Source of the DNA: Azophilus sp965214305
GTDB taxonomy: Bacteria; Pseudomonadota; Gammaproteobacteria; Pseudomonadales; Azotimanducaceae
NCBI GenBank assembly: GCA_965214305.1
Contig: OZ243949.1
Location: 992,001-1,056,000, forward strand
Reading direction: 5' to 3'
DNA: 64,000 bases
The translations under genes and the position numbers were made by a program. Below the pieces are notes generated by a model. It worked only from the letters and a program-made list of their open reading frames with translations, searched no databases and was not told where the DNA came from. Position 1 is the first letter of the stretch. Each line of letters starts with the position of its first letter. Below, piece by piece: positions 9,621-17,291 of this stretch.

Positions 9621-10199
9621 ATGAGTGAACTTGGGCTTATTCTTGTTGGCGCGTTGCTGGTCAACAATTTCGTGCTCGCCCAATTTCTGGGGCTTTGCCC
9701 GTTTATGGGCGTGACCAAAAGCCTTTCCAGCGCCTTGGCAATGGGGCTGGCAACCACCTTCGTGCTGACCCTCTCGGCAACCGTTTGCTTTCTGGTTTAC
9801 CACGGGCTGCTGGTGCCGCTCGGCCTGACCTGGCTGAACATCATCGTGTTCATCGTGGTTATCGCCGGTGTGGTGCAGTACACCGAGCTGTACCTACGGG
9901 CAGCCAGCCCGCTGCTGCACGGCAGCCTCGGTATCTACTTGCCGCTCATCACCACCAATTGCGCCGTGCTCGGCGTGGCGCTGTTGGCGGTTGGCGGCAA
10001 CCTGACGCTCGCCGGCACCATTATTTTCAGTGCGGGCGCGGCGGCCGGTTTCGCGCTGGTGATGGTGCTGTTCGGGGCCGTCCGCGAACGGCTTGAAGGC
10101 GCGGATGTGCCCGCCCCGTTCAAGGGTGCGCCCATCGCTCTGATCACAGCGGGCATCATGAGCCTCGGCTTCATGGGCTTTGTTGGTTTGGATGTATGA
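9621..10199 (+). CDS. rnfA: Rnf electron transport complex subunit A
   Basis: Integral membrane subunit of the Rnf/Rsx complex, which couples electron transfer between NADH and ferredoxin-type carriers to ion translocation; in many gammaproteobacteria it reduces SoxR. The 192 residues form about six hydrophobic helices. The family motif NNFVLAQFLGLCPFMG and ITTNCAVLGVALL carry the conserved membrane cysteines. The ATG at 9621 gives MSELGLILVGALLVNNF. It starts two bases after the metG stop. Confidence 0.96.
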   Translation: MSELGLILVGALLVNNFVLAQFLGLCPFMGVTKSLSSALAMGLATTFVLTLSATVCFLVYHGLLVPLGLTWLNIIVFIVVIAGVVQYTELYLRAASPLLHGSLGIYLPLITTNCAVLGVALLAVGGNLTLAGTIIFSAGAAAGFALVMVLFGAVRERLEGADVPAPFKGAPIALITAGIMSLGFMGFVGLDV

Positions 10200-10280
10200 T
10201 TGGGGCGGGAGACGAACGATAGCGGGAGAATATCGATAGGCTGCCGGTCTTTATTTTTGCGAGCAAGCTGAGCCAAACGG

Positions 10281-11198
10281 GTGGAGATCGTCTCAATCAT
10301 TGCCGTGCTGGGCGGACTCGTGCTCATCATCGGTTGGCTGCTGTTGTCCGCACAGGCCCGGCTCAGGGATAACGGCAGCGAACTGATTGATGCCATTGAT
10401 GCCCTGCTGCCGCAAACGCAGTGCGCCCAATGCGGCTATCCGGGCTGTCGGCCATACGCCGAGGCGGTGGCCAACGGGGCCGCTATCGATCTTTGCCCCC
10501 CGGGCGGTGAGGCTACTTGCAAAGCCCTACAAAGGTTGCTTGGCCGCGACGGGGGCACGGCGCCGCTCAATTCCGAGCCGCAACTTGCCCGTATTCGGGA
10601 ACGGGAGTGTATCGGCTGCTTTTTCTGCATCCGCGCCTGTCCCGTGGATGCCATCATTGGTGCGCCGGGGTTCATGCATACGGTTATCGAGGCGGAATGC
10701 ACCGGCTGCGAACTGTGCGTACCGGCCTGCCCGGTTGATTGCATCGACCTCATAAATTACGACGCAAAAACAACCAACCCAATACAACAGGATTCCGGAG
10801 TGGATGAGAACCAAGCACCCGCCCCCGCTACGCCCTGCATCGGCTGCAACCGTTGCGAACCCGTCTGCCCCGTCGAACTCGCACCCCAAGAATTGCTGTG
10901 GCTGAGCAACGCCAAAAAATGGCGGTCCGTCCAAGCACTGGGGCTTGAACGCTGTGTCGAATGCCGCCTCTGCGACCGGGCCTGTCCGAGCCATATCCCG
11001 CTCGCGGCCACCTTTGCCCGAAGCAAACAGACGCTTGCCCAGGCAACGGCCAAACGGGCACGGGCGGCATATGCGAAATCTCGACACGAGGCACGCACCG
11101 CTCGGCTTGCCGCCGCACGGAAGACCAGCCAAGCACGCCGCGCCGCTCGCCTCGCCCGTCGGGTGCATCCGGCCAAACCGGCAGAAGCGCAATGCTAG
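10281..11198 (+). CDS. rnfB: RnfB with an added RnfC-type ferredoxin tail
   Basis: The first ~180 residues are RnfB: one N-terminal membrane helix (EIVSIIAVLGGLVLIIGWLL), the Fe-S motif QTQCAQCGYPGCRPYAEA...CPPGG, and two [4Fe-4S] ferredoxin motifs (CIGCFFCIRACPVDAI; CTGCELCVPACPVDCI). After a short linker come two further motifs, CIGCNRCEPVCPVELAPQEL and RCVECRLCDRACPSHIPL, followed by an Ala/Arg/Lys-rich tail. These match the C-terminal ferredoxin domain of RnfC rather than RnfB. No RnfC N-terminal (NADH/FMN, SLBB) domain is encoded between here and rnfD. Start is GTG at 10281. Length 305 residues against roughly 170-190 for a usual RnfB. Confidence 0.9.
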   Translation: MEIVSIIAVLGGLVLIIGWLLLSAQARLRDNGSELIDAIDALLPQTQCAQCGYPGCRPYAEAVANGAAIDLCPPGGEATCKALQRLLGRDGGTAPLNSEPQLARIRERECIGCFFCIRACPVDAIIGAPGFMHTVIEAECTGCELCVPACPVDCIDLINYDAKTTNPIQQDSGVDENQAPAPATPCIGCNRCEPVCPVELAPQELLWLSNAKKWRSVQALGLERCVECRLCDRACPSHIPLAATFARSKQTLAQATAKRARAAYAKSRHEARTARLAAARKTSQARRAARLARRVHPAKPAEAQC

Positions 11199-11229
11199 GA
11201 GATTGCGCCATAGGCATTCGCGGCTGCGC

Positions 11230-12225
11230 ATGAGCGCTGTCGCGACAACCAGCAATCGCATCATGTGGGTGGTGGCTTTGGCGCTCGCGCCCGGATTTAT
11301 CGTGCTGTCCTGGTTCTATGGGTGGGGTTATCTGTGGAATCTGCTGATCGCTTTGCCGATGGCCTATGCATTGGACTTCCTGTGCCGATATCTGCGCGGC
11401 TGGCGCTGGCATGTGCAAAGCCATCAGCAAAGCGCAACTCAAATCACAGGTAAAACCACTCCGGAATGCACGGATTCCTCGCGTCAAAAATCGATGCCCC
11501 GCCTTGATGGCTCCATTCTGGTCGGCACCGCAATCCTCATCTTGTCCCTGCCGCCGCATATGCCTTGGCATGTGCTCTGCGTGGCCAGCACCGGCATGAT
11601 CGTGCTCGCCCGCCAGCTGTATGGCGGTCTTGGCCACAATATTTTCAATCCGGCCATGGTGGGCTATGTGCTGGCGCTGGTTTGCTTTCCGGCAGCGCTC
11701 GCGGTCTGGCCACCGCTGGTCGACGGGCACACGGGCGCGACCGCTCTGACGGCATTCAAATATCGGGAGGGATTAACCGCGGCCGAGGTTTACGCGGCAA
11801 GCCCCGCCTTCGGCGAACGCGGCGGCTTGGGCTGGGAATGGGCGAACATCGCCTTCGCCGGCAGCGGCCTGGTGGTCGCCGGTCTGGGGCTGCTGGCTTG
11901 GCGGGTAGCACTTGGATTTCTCCTGGTGCTGGGCGCGCTCGCGGTGCTCTTCTACGATGGCGGGAGTTCGCGCAGCGCGGGTTCGCCGCTTTTTCACTAC
12001 CTCTCGGCGGGAACCCTGTTGGCGGCATTTTTTGTCGTAACCGACCCTGTGACGCATCCCGGCCACCCATTGGGGCAATGGCTTTTCGGTGCCCTCGTGG
12101 CAGGCATCGCCTTCGCCATTCGGGTCTGGGGGGGCTACCCGGACGGCATCGCCTTCGGCGTGCTCATCGCCAACGCCGCCACGCCCTTCCTTGATGCGCT
12201 GGCGCGCGGGCGGGTACGCGGCTGA
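11230..12225 (+). CDS. rnfD: Rnf electron transport complex subunit D
   Basis: Membrane flavoprotein of the Rnf complex with covalently bound FMN. The 331 residues form about nine helices. The FMN-attachment threonine lies in DGHTGATALTAFKYREG, and the family motif LGHNIFNPAMVGY is present. I chose the ATG at 11230 (MSAVATTSNRIMWVV); the frame is open further upstream but overlaps rnfB. A polar stretch of about 30 residues near residues 60-90 (between helices 2 and 3) looks like an insertion. Its stop overlaps the rnfG start (TGATG), indicating coupling. Confidence 0.93.
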   Translation: MSAVATTSNRIMWVVALALAPGFIVLSWFYGWGYLWNLLIALPMAYALDFLCRYLRGWRWHVQSHQQSATQITGKTTPECTDSSRQKSMPRLDGSILVGTAILILSLPPHMPWHVLCVASTGMIVLARQLYGGLGHNIFNPAMVGYVLALVCFPAALAVWPPLVDGHTGATALTAFKYREGLTAAEVYAASPAFGERGGLGWEWANIAFAGSGLVVAGLGLLAWRVALGFLLVLGALAVLFYDGGSSRSAGSPLFHYLSAGTLLAAFFVVTDPVTHPGHPLGQWLFGALVAGIAFAIRVWGGYPDGIAFGVLIANAATPFLDALARGRVRG

Positions 12226-12758
12226 TGCGGCAGGTTAAGCCACTGCTGAGCCTGGCCGCTATCGGCGCACTGTGCGCGCTTCTGCTGGCGGGCACGCACA
12301 GCTTGACGGCGGACGCTATCCGCGCCAATCGCGACGCGGCCAGTTGGCAACTGGCGTTCGAACTCGCCGGGGGGCCATTCCCAACCGAGGGGTTAAGCTG
12401 GCAAGACGATCAATTGGCGCTACCGAACGGCTTGCGGTTGCGGCGCGCATCCGTGCCGGGCTACGCCGGGCCAATCGAGTTGCTGGTGGCGTTGCCGCCG
12501 GCGGCGGCAGGCGTCCTGCCGGTTGGCGTGCGCGTAACCAAACATCAGGAGACACCGGGGATCGGCGATTTTATCGAGGTATCCCGCAGTTCCTGGATTC
12601 TGCAATTTTCCAATCGGCCACCGGCGCAGGTGGACGCGGTCACCGGTGCCACCATTACCAGCGAGGCAATCAGGCGCGGCCTATCAACCCTGCCGCAAGC
12701 ACCGGACTCCCCAGCCTTGCGCGACGACGCACACAACACCGCCAGCGGCTTGCCATGA
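12225..12758 (+). CDS. rnfG: Rnf electron transport complex subunit G
   Basis: Periplasm-facing flavoprotein subunit with one N-terminal membrane anchor (LLSLAAIGALCALLLAG). The covalent FMN site is the threonine in AVTGATITSEAIRRG, preceded by HQETPGIGDFIE, both typical of RnfG/NqrC. At 177 residues it is slightly short. It overlaps rnfD at the 5' end and rnfE at the 3' end by a few bases, so all three are probably translated from one message. Confidence 0.93.
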   Translation: MRQVKPLLSLAAIGALCALLLAGTHSLTADAIRANRDAASWQLAFELAGGPFPTEGLSWQDDQLALPNGLRLRRASVPGYAGPIELLVALPPAAAGVLPVGVRVTKHQETPGIGDFIEVSRSSWILQFSNRPPAQVDAVTGATITSEAIRRGLSTLPQAPDSPALRDDAHNTASGLP

Positions 12759-13381
12759 GTACCGCCACCTTCACCAGCGCCGCTATTGAGCGTAACCCCG
12801 CCTGGGCACAGCTGCTTGGCCTCTGCCCGCTGCTCGCGGTCAGCAACAGCCTGGTCAACGCGCTCGGGCTCGCGCTGGCAAGTGGCTTCGTGATGCTGGG
12901 CGCAAGTTTGACGATTGCATCGGCGCGCCGGTGGATTCCACAGGCCGCGCGCCTGCCCTGTTTCGTGCTGGTCATCGCCACATTTACCACCATCAGCGTG
13001 TTACTGCTGGAAGCCTATGCCTTTGAGCTGTACCTGCGGGTGGCGCTATTCATCCAAATTATCGTGTCGAATTGCATGATTCTAGGGCGTATTGAAGCCT
13101 TCGCCAGCCGCCAACCACCCGGACAAGCCGCTTTGGACGCGCTCGGCACGGCCTGCGGATTCGCTATCGCGCTCATCGTGCTCGGTGGCGTGCGCGAGGT
13201 GCTCGGCGCGGGCACGCTGTTCGCCGGGTTGGAGCAGTTACTCGGCCCCGGTTTCGATGCATGGACCATCCAATTCACGCCAAACGGCGGATTGCCGGTG
13301 GTCTTGCTGCCTCCGGGTGCCTTCATTGTGGCGGGACTGCTGCTCGGGGCCGCCAATTGGATGCGCGGGGGCCGAACATGA
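12755..13381 (+). CDS. rnfE: Rnf electron transport complex subunit E
   Basis: Membrane subunit paralogous to RnfA. The 208 residues have about six helices. The family motif NPAWAQLLGLCPLLAVSNS near the N terminus and IQIIVSNCMILGRIEAFAS carry the membrane cysteines. The ATG at 12755 lies inside the end of rnfG; the stop overlaps the nth start (ATGA). The frame is open further upstream but only this start gives family-like sequence. Confidence 0.94.
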   Translation: MSTATFTSAAIERNPAWAQLLGLCPLLAVSNSLVNALGLALASGFVMLGASLTIASARRWIPQAARLPCFVLVIATFTTISVLLLEAYAFELYLRVALFIQIIVSNCMILGRIEAFASRQPPGQAALDALGTACGFAIALIVLGGVREVLGAGTLFAGLEQLLGPGFDAWTIQFTPNGGLPVVLLPPGAFIVAGLLLGAANWMRGGRT

Positions 13382-14007
13382 ACAAGGCAAAACGCACACG
13401 GATATTCGAGCGGCTGCAAGCCAAGAATCCCAAGCCAACGACGGAACTGCGCTACCAAACGCCCTTTGAACTGCTGGTTTCGGTCATCCTTTCCGCGCAA
13501 GCGACGGACGTCAGCGTCAACAAGGCGACGGCGGCACTTTTCCAAGTTGCCAACCGGCCGCAAGCGCTGCTGGAATTGGGTGTTGATGGGCTACGCGGCT
13601 ACATCAAAAGCATTGGGCTGTTCAATACCAAAGCCGCCAACATCATCGAAACCTGCCGCATCCTCATCGACCGGCACGACGGTGAGGTGCCCCAAGACCG
13701 CGCCGCCCTCGAGGCCCTGCCCGGCGTCGGGCGGAAAACCGCCAACGTTGTGCTCAATACCGCTTTCGGCCAGCCGACGATGGCCGTGGACACCCATATC
13801 TTCCGCGTGGCCAATCGTACCCGCCTAGCCCCGGGCAAAAACGTCCGCGAAGTTGAGGAGCGTTTGCTGCGCTGGATTCCAAAACCCTTCCTCAAGGACG
13901 CCCACCATTGGCTCATCCTGCACGGCCGCTACGTCTGCACGGCCCGCAAACCCGATTGCGGGGTCTGCTTGATTGAGGATTTGTGTGAATTTCCGGATAA
14001 GGCGTAG
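13378..14007 (+). CDS. nth: Endonuclease III (DNA glycosylase/AP lyase)
   Basis: Removes oxidised pyrimidines from DNA. The 209 residues are family-typical. The helix-hairpin-helix is LEALPGVGRKTANVVLN with the catalytic Lys, the catalytic Asp is in MAVDTHIFRVANR, and the C-terminal [4Fe-4S] ligands follow CX6CX2CX5C (CTARKPDCGVCLIEDLC). It overlaps rnfE by four bases. Placement of nth at the end of the rnf operon is a known gammaproteobacterial arrangement. Confidence 0.97.
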   Translation: MNKAKRTRIFERLQAKNPKPTTELRYQTPFELLVSVILSAQATDVSVNKATAALFQVANRPQALLELGVDGLRGYIKSIGLFNTKAANIIETCRILIDRHDGEVPQDRAALEALPGVGRKTANVVLNTAFGQPTMAVDTHIFRVANRTRLAPGKNVREVEERLLRWIPKPFLKDAHHWLILHGRYVCTARKPDCGVCLIEDLCEFPDKA

Positions 14008-14116
14008 CGCGCCTGTCTCAGCAACCGCATAGAGCGAGAGAGGGTTGTACACTTTGCCACAGACACCGCTCCATGCGGTTATTTGAGCGGTCGTGTATCA
14101 GCAACCCGGAAGCCCG

Positions 14117-14542
14117 GTGACCGACATCCTCACCCCGGAACAACGCAGCCGAGTCATGTCTCGCATCCGCAGTCGAGACACGGTGCCCGAAATGGCGGTG
14201 CGACGGCTCGTACACAGCATGGGATACCGCTATCGGCTGCACCGCCTTGACCTGCCCGGCACACCGGACCTGGTGTTCGGCCCGCGCCGCAAGGTCATTT
14301 TCGTACACGGTTGTTTTTGGCACCTGCACGAGGGTTGCCCACAGGCGCGGATGCCGAAGTCGCGCCTGGATTTCTGGGGGCCGAAGTTGGCAGGCAACCG
14401 ACTGCGCGACCAACGCAACCGAAACGAGTTGGAGCGCCTTGGCTGGGATGTAATGGTTATCTGGGAATGCGAGGTAAAGCAGCCGGAGTCGTTGCCAAGC
14501 AGAATCCAAGCGTTTCTGGAATCCGGCCATGCATCCGTTTGA
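14117..14542 (+). CDS. vsr: Very short patch repair endonuclease (orphan)
   Basis: Nicks DNA 5' of T in T:G mismatches that arise from deamination of 5-methylcytosine. The protein starts MTDILTPEQRSRVMSRIRS from the GTG at 14117; an in-frame GTG at 14093 adds eight residues. Motifs GTPDLVFGPRRKVIFVHGCF (catalytic Asp) and FWHLHEGCPQARMPKSRLDF are diagnostic of Vsr. Vsr genes normally accompany a cytosine-5 methyltransferase; none is found within the window. Confidence 0.92.
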   Translation: MTDILTPEQRSRVMSRIRSRDTVPEMAVRRLVHSMGYRYRLHRLDLPGTPDLVFGPRRKVIFVHGCFWHLHEGCPQARMPKSRLDFWGPKLAGNRLRDQRNRNELERLGWDVMVIWECEVKQPESLPSRIQAFLESGHASV

Positions 14543-14585
14543 GTTTTCCGCTCACCACTCAAGCGGTACGCTTAAATATCAGGCT

Positions 14586-14627
14586 AACGCCTGCGGAAGT
14601 CGCGAAAGCGAAAATCCGCAGGCTCCT
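14586..14627. repeat. Repeat family A, deletion derivative (A1)
   Basis: Short hairpin with CCTGCGGAAGTCGCGAAAGC on the left and ATCCGCAGGCTCCT on the right. It equals the two ends of the ~167-bp family A elements joined directly. It lies between vsr and thiD. Confidence 0.7.
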
Positions 14628-14644
14628 GGGGGCGCAAACAGCAT

Positions 14645-15439
14645 ATGCAAGCCATCCTAACCATTGGCGGCTCGGACAGCAGCGCCGGGGCGGGCATTCA
14701 AGCCGACATTAAAACCATCGCGGCCAACGGCGCCTACGGGCTCTCGGCCATAACCGCCGTCACGGCCCAACATGCCCAAGGGGTCATCGCCTCCATGCCG
14801 GTACCGCCAGAAATCGTTGTCGCTCAAATAACGGCCGCGTTCGAGGCGTTCGACATCGCGGCGGTCAAAAGCGGTATGCTCGTTGAGCGCCATTGCATAA
14901 CCGCCGTTGCCGAAGCGCTACGCCACCGGGGCACGCCCCATTACATCCTCGACCCGGTGATGAACGCCAGTTCCGGCCATCCCCTGCTGGCAGGCGATGC
15001 GGTAACCGCCCTGCTTGACGAATTGGCACCGATGGCGACATTGGTGACGCCCAACGTGCCGGAACTTGAACGCATGACGGGGCAATCCGTCAACACCTTG
15101 AACGACGCCAAGAGGGCGGCGAAACTGCTGCTCGACCGCGGCTGCCAAGCCGTGCTGGTCAAGGGCGGCCATCTCGCAGCGGCACCGGCGACCGACCTGC
15201 TGCTCACACAAGACGGCGAACGGCTCTTTCCGGGTCAACCCATACGCATCGCCGGTGCCAGCGGCACCGGCTGCACCCATGCGGCGGCCATCGCCACCCA
15301 CTTGGGCAAGGGTGCGAACCTGACGGAGGCCATCGGCAAAGCGAAACGCTACGTTACCGACACCATCCGCTACGGGCCAGCGATTGGCGAGGGCCCCGGC
15401 CCCATGCATCACTTCCACGCTTTTAGCCCGGTCGATTAA
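14645..15439 (+). CDS. thiD: Hydroxymethylpyrimidine/phosphomethylpyrimidine kinase
   Basis: Phosphorylates HMP and HMP-P to give HMP-PP for thiamine phosphate synthesis (ribokinase fold). The 264 residues include the N-terminal LTIGGSDSSAGAGIQADIKT, the substrate-loop AITAVTAQ, VLDPVMNAS-type sequence (YILDPVMNASSGHPLL) and the anion-hole/catalytic region GASGTGCTHAAAIATHL. First gene of the thiamine group, followed by thiE 15 bases later. Confidence 0.95.
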   Translation: MQAILTIGGSDSSAGAGIQADIKTIAANGAYGLSAITAVTAQHAQGVIASMPVPPEIVVAQITAAFEAFDIAAVKSGMLVERHCITAVAEALRHRGTPHYILDPVMNASSGHPLLAGDAVTALLDELAPMATLVTPNVPELERMTGQSVNTLNDAKRAAKLLLDRGCQAVLVKGGHLAAAPATDLLLTQDGERLFPGQPIRIAGASGTGCTHAAAIATHLGKGANLTEAIGKAKRYVTDTIRYGPAIGEGPGPMHHFHAFSPVD

Positions 15440-15454
15440 GGCCCGGAGTGTGAC

Positions 15455-16099
15455 TTGAAGACCATCCCCCGCCTACAGATCATCACCGATGAAACCGTAC
15501 AATCGCGATTCAGTCATGCCGAACTGGCACGGTTTGCCGTTCAGGGTGGTGCGGATGCCGTGCAGTTCCGTGAAAAACGGCCACTTACCACCCTGACATT
15601 GATTGAATCCGCAACACCGCTAGTCGATACCTGCATCGCCGCGGGGGCACTGCCCGTCATTGACGACCGCGCCGATGTTGCGCTGCGGCTCGGTGGCAGA
15701 GCCGTACACCTCGGTCGTCAAGACCTCGACGCGGCCAGTGCCCGCAAAATCCTAGGGGAATCGGCAATCATCGGGGGGACGGCGAATTCCTACGAAGAGG
15801 CGGAGGCGGTCTGGCAAACCGAGGTTGATTACCTGGGCGTCGGCCCCGTCTACGGCACCTCATCAAAAGCCAACCCGGCACCGGAAATGGGCTTGGCAAC
15901 CCTGGCGCGAATCGTCTGTGATTGCCCCAAGCCCGTCATTGCCATTGGCGGTGTGACAGCAAGCCGCATCGGTGAAATTCTGCGCACCGGTGTCCACGGA
16001 GTGGCCGTCTTGTCCTTCGTGGCCACCGCCAACCGCCCGGAAGAAGCCGTGCGCGCCTGCGCGGATGCAATGCAAGCGGCGCTCGCGAATACCGGATGA
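15455..16099 (+). CDS. thiE: Thiamine-phosphate synthase
   Basis: Couples HMP-PP with thiazole phosphate to give thiamine phosphate (TIM barrel). The 214 residues include VQFREKRPL, the metal/diphosphate motif IDDRADVALRLGGRAVHLGRQD, DYLGVGPVYGTSSK and PVIAIGGVTASRI. The start is TTG at 15455, six bases after a GGAG ribosome-binding site. It follows thiD at short distance. Confidence 0.93.
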   Translation: MKTIPRLQIITDETVQSRFSHAELARFAVQGGADAVQFREKRPLTTLTLIESATPLVDTCIAAGALPVIDDRADVALRLGGRAVHLGRQDLDAASARKILGESAIIGGTANSYEEAEAVWQTEVDYLGVGPVYGTSSKANPAPEMGLATLARIVCDCPKPVIAIGGVTASRIGEILRTGVHGVAVLSFVATANRPEEAVRACADAMQAALANTG

Positions 16100-16234
16100 T
16101 GAGCGGTGCTGGTGGCGGGCATGGCGCGGGCCAACACCTTCGATGGTGCTGGTGGCGGGCCATCCTCCAGTCGTTGCGCCTGTAATCGCCGCATCGCTCA
16201 ATAGCGACAGCGATCAAAGGACGATGGGCCGACA

Positions 16235-16873
16235 ATGGCCGTAATGAAAGTTCAAGCAGCCCCCAAACTCTACATCATTGCCGATCTCGACCACGTCGGT
16301 AGCGCCGAGGCGCTGCATCAATATCTTTTGCAACTCGGCGAAGCCGCCCGTCGGTTTGTATCGCAACTTGCTATTCAGGTGCGCGCGAAAAATGCGACGG
16401 ACGAGGCGTTTGAGCGCATCGCCCGTGCGGCTCGCCGCCAGGTTGGCGGGGAGGCCCTGCTGGTCTTGAACGGCTCCGCAAAGTCAGCCGTGGCCTTTGG
16501 CTACGACGGTGTGCATTGGCCGCAGTCGCGGATTCCCGAACAACCAACCGTTTCGGCAGCACCTGCTTTCAGAAGCGCCGCCGTTCACTCCCTAACGGCC
16601 ATTCACCAGGCCGAGCGCGGCCAAGCAACCGCCCTGGTTTACAGCCCGGTGTTTAGCCCAACCTGGAAGTCTGCACAACCAACCGGATTAGCCGCACTAT
16701 CAGAGGCCGCACGCGCATCGCGCCTGCCCGTTTACGCCCTTGGTGGCATCACCCCGGATCGGATTGGGGCCTGCCGAGCGGCCGGTGCCTACGGAGTCGC
16801 CGTATTATCCGGCCTTGCCGACTCCGAATGTCCCGTCAACGCCTGCGCGCGCTATCTGGAAAAGCTTGGTTAA
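16235..16873 (+). CDS. ThiE/TenI-like protein, second copy in the cluster
   Basis: 212-residue TIM-barrel protein of the ThiE/TenI superfamily. Shared signatures are KLYIIADLDHVG, AIQVRAKNATDEAF, FGYDGVHWPQSRIPEQ, VYSPVFSPTWK and YALGGITPDRIGACRAAGAYG. Compared with thiE upstream it lacks the DDR metal motif: at the equivalent place it reads VLNGSAKSAVAFGYDGVHWP. A thiazole tautomerase (TenI) or non-catalytic role is therefore more likely than a second thiamine-phosphate synthase. Starts at 16235 and 16244 (MKVQAAPKLYIIADL) are both possible. It lies between thiE and the riboswitch. Confidence 0.75.
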   Translation: MAVMKVQAAPKLYIIADLDHVGSAEALHQYLLQLGEAARRFVSQLAIQVRAKNATDEAFERIARAARRQVGGEALLVLNGSAKSAVAFGYDGVHWPQSRIPEQPTVSAAPAFRSAAVHSLTAIHQAERGQATALVYSPVFSPTWKSAQPTGLAALSEAARASRLPVYALGGITPDRIGACRAAGAYGVAVLSGLADSECPVNACARYLEKLG

Positions 16874-16931
16874 TCCGCCGCTCGGCACACAGGATGCGGA
16901 TAACCGCGACACGACCAAGGGCCGGGTTGTG

Positions 16932-17008
16932 TATCAGTTTGAATTGATTTGGATTTGGAGATTGCGCCAACTGTGGCGTTCCGTGGTCGAAAAACTCAAA
17001 CCGTGACA
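16932..17008. repeat. Repeat family D, copy 1 (77 bp)
   Basis: Begins TATCAGTTTGAATTGATTTG and ends AACTCAAACCGTGACA, so the ends are imperfect inverted repeats around TGTCA/GTTTGA. A second 77-bp copy is at 55629-55705 and a partial right end at 49783-49805. GACCAAGGGCC occurs on both sides (about 16914 and 17010), resembling a target duplication. It sits just upstream of the TPP riboswitch. Confidence 0.8.
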
Positions 17009-17028
17009 TGACCAAGGGCCAACCTCAC

Positions 17029-17058
17029 TGGCACACAACCACAAAACCCCTCTATACT
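17029..17058 (+). promoter_or_regulatory. Candidate promoter of the thiC operon
   Basis: TATACT at 17053-17058 fits a -10 box and TGGCAC at 17029-17034 a weak -35 box with an 18-base spacer. This would start transcription just before the riboswitch. It is inferred from position and hexamer match only. Confidence 0.35.
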
Positions 17059-17066
17059 CCCGCACT

Positions 17067-17149
17067 GTCGGGGTGCCAATCGGCTGAGACGCATTGCGAA
17101 CCCGTAGAACCTGATCCGGCTAATTCCGGCGTAGGGAACAGCCCCCGAC
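17067..17149 (+). promoter_or_regulatory. TPP riboswitch (THI element)
   Basis: RNA sensor of thiamine pyrophosphate upstream of thiC. The conserved cores are GGGGTGCC, CTGAGA, AACCCGTAGAACCTGATC and CGTAGGGAA in the proper order. The closing stem P1 pairs GTCGGGG (17067-17073) with CCCCGAC (17143-17149). About 140 bases separate it from the thiC start codon, room for an expression platform. It probably controls thiC-thiO-thiS-thiG and perhaps the transporter behind them. Confidence 0.95.
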
Positions 17150-17291
17150 GACAAGAGCGACGGCGGGCTAGTTGCAATTTTCGGCATTCGCGAGGCCATG
17201 CGAGCCAGGGCTTTCGCAATGCGGGAATGGCAAGCCGGCCCGCCACAAAAGCGCTACCTCGCGCAATATGGCAACAACAACCGGGGGCACC

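Noticed and set aside
10527..11730. Long minus-strand frames opposite rnfB and rnfD
   Set aside because: Cys/His-containing but composition-driven antisense frames; the plus strand has unmistakable Rnf proteins.
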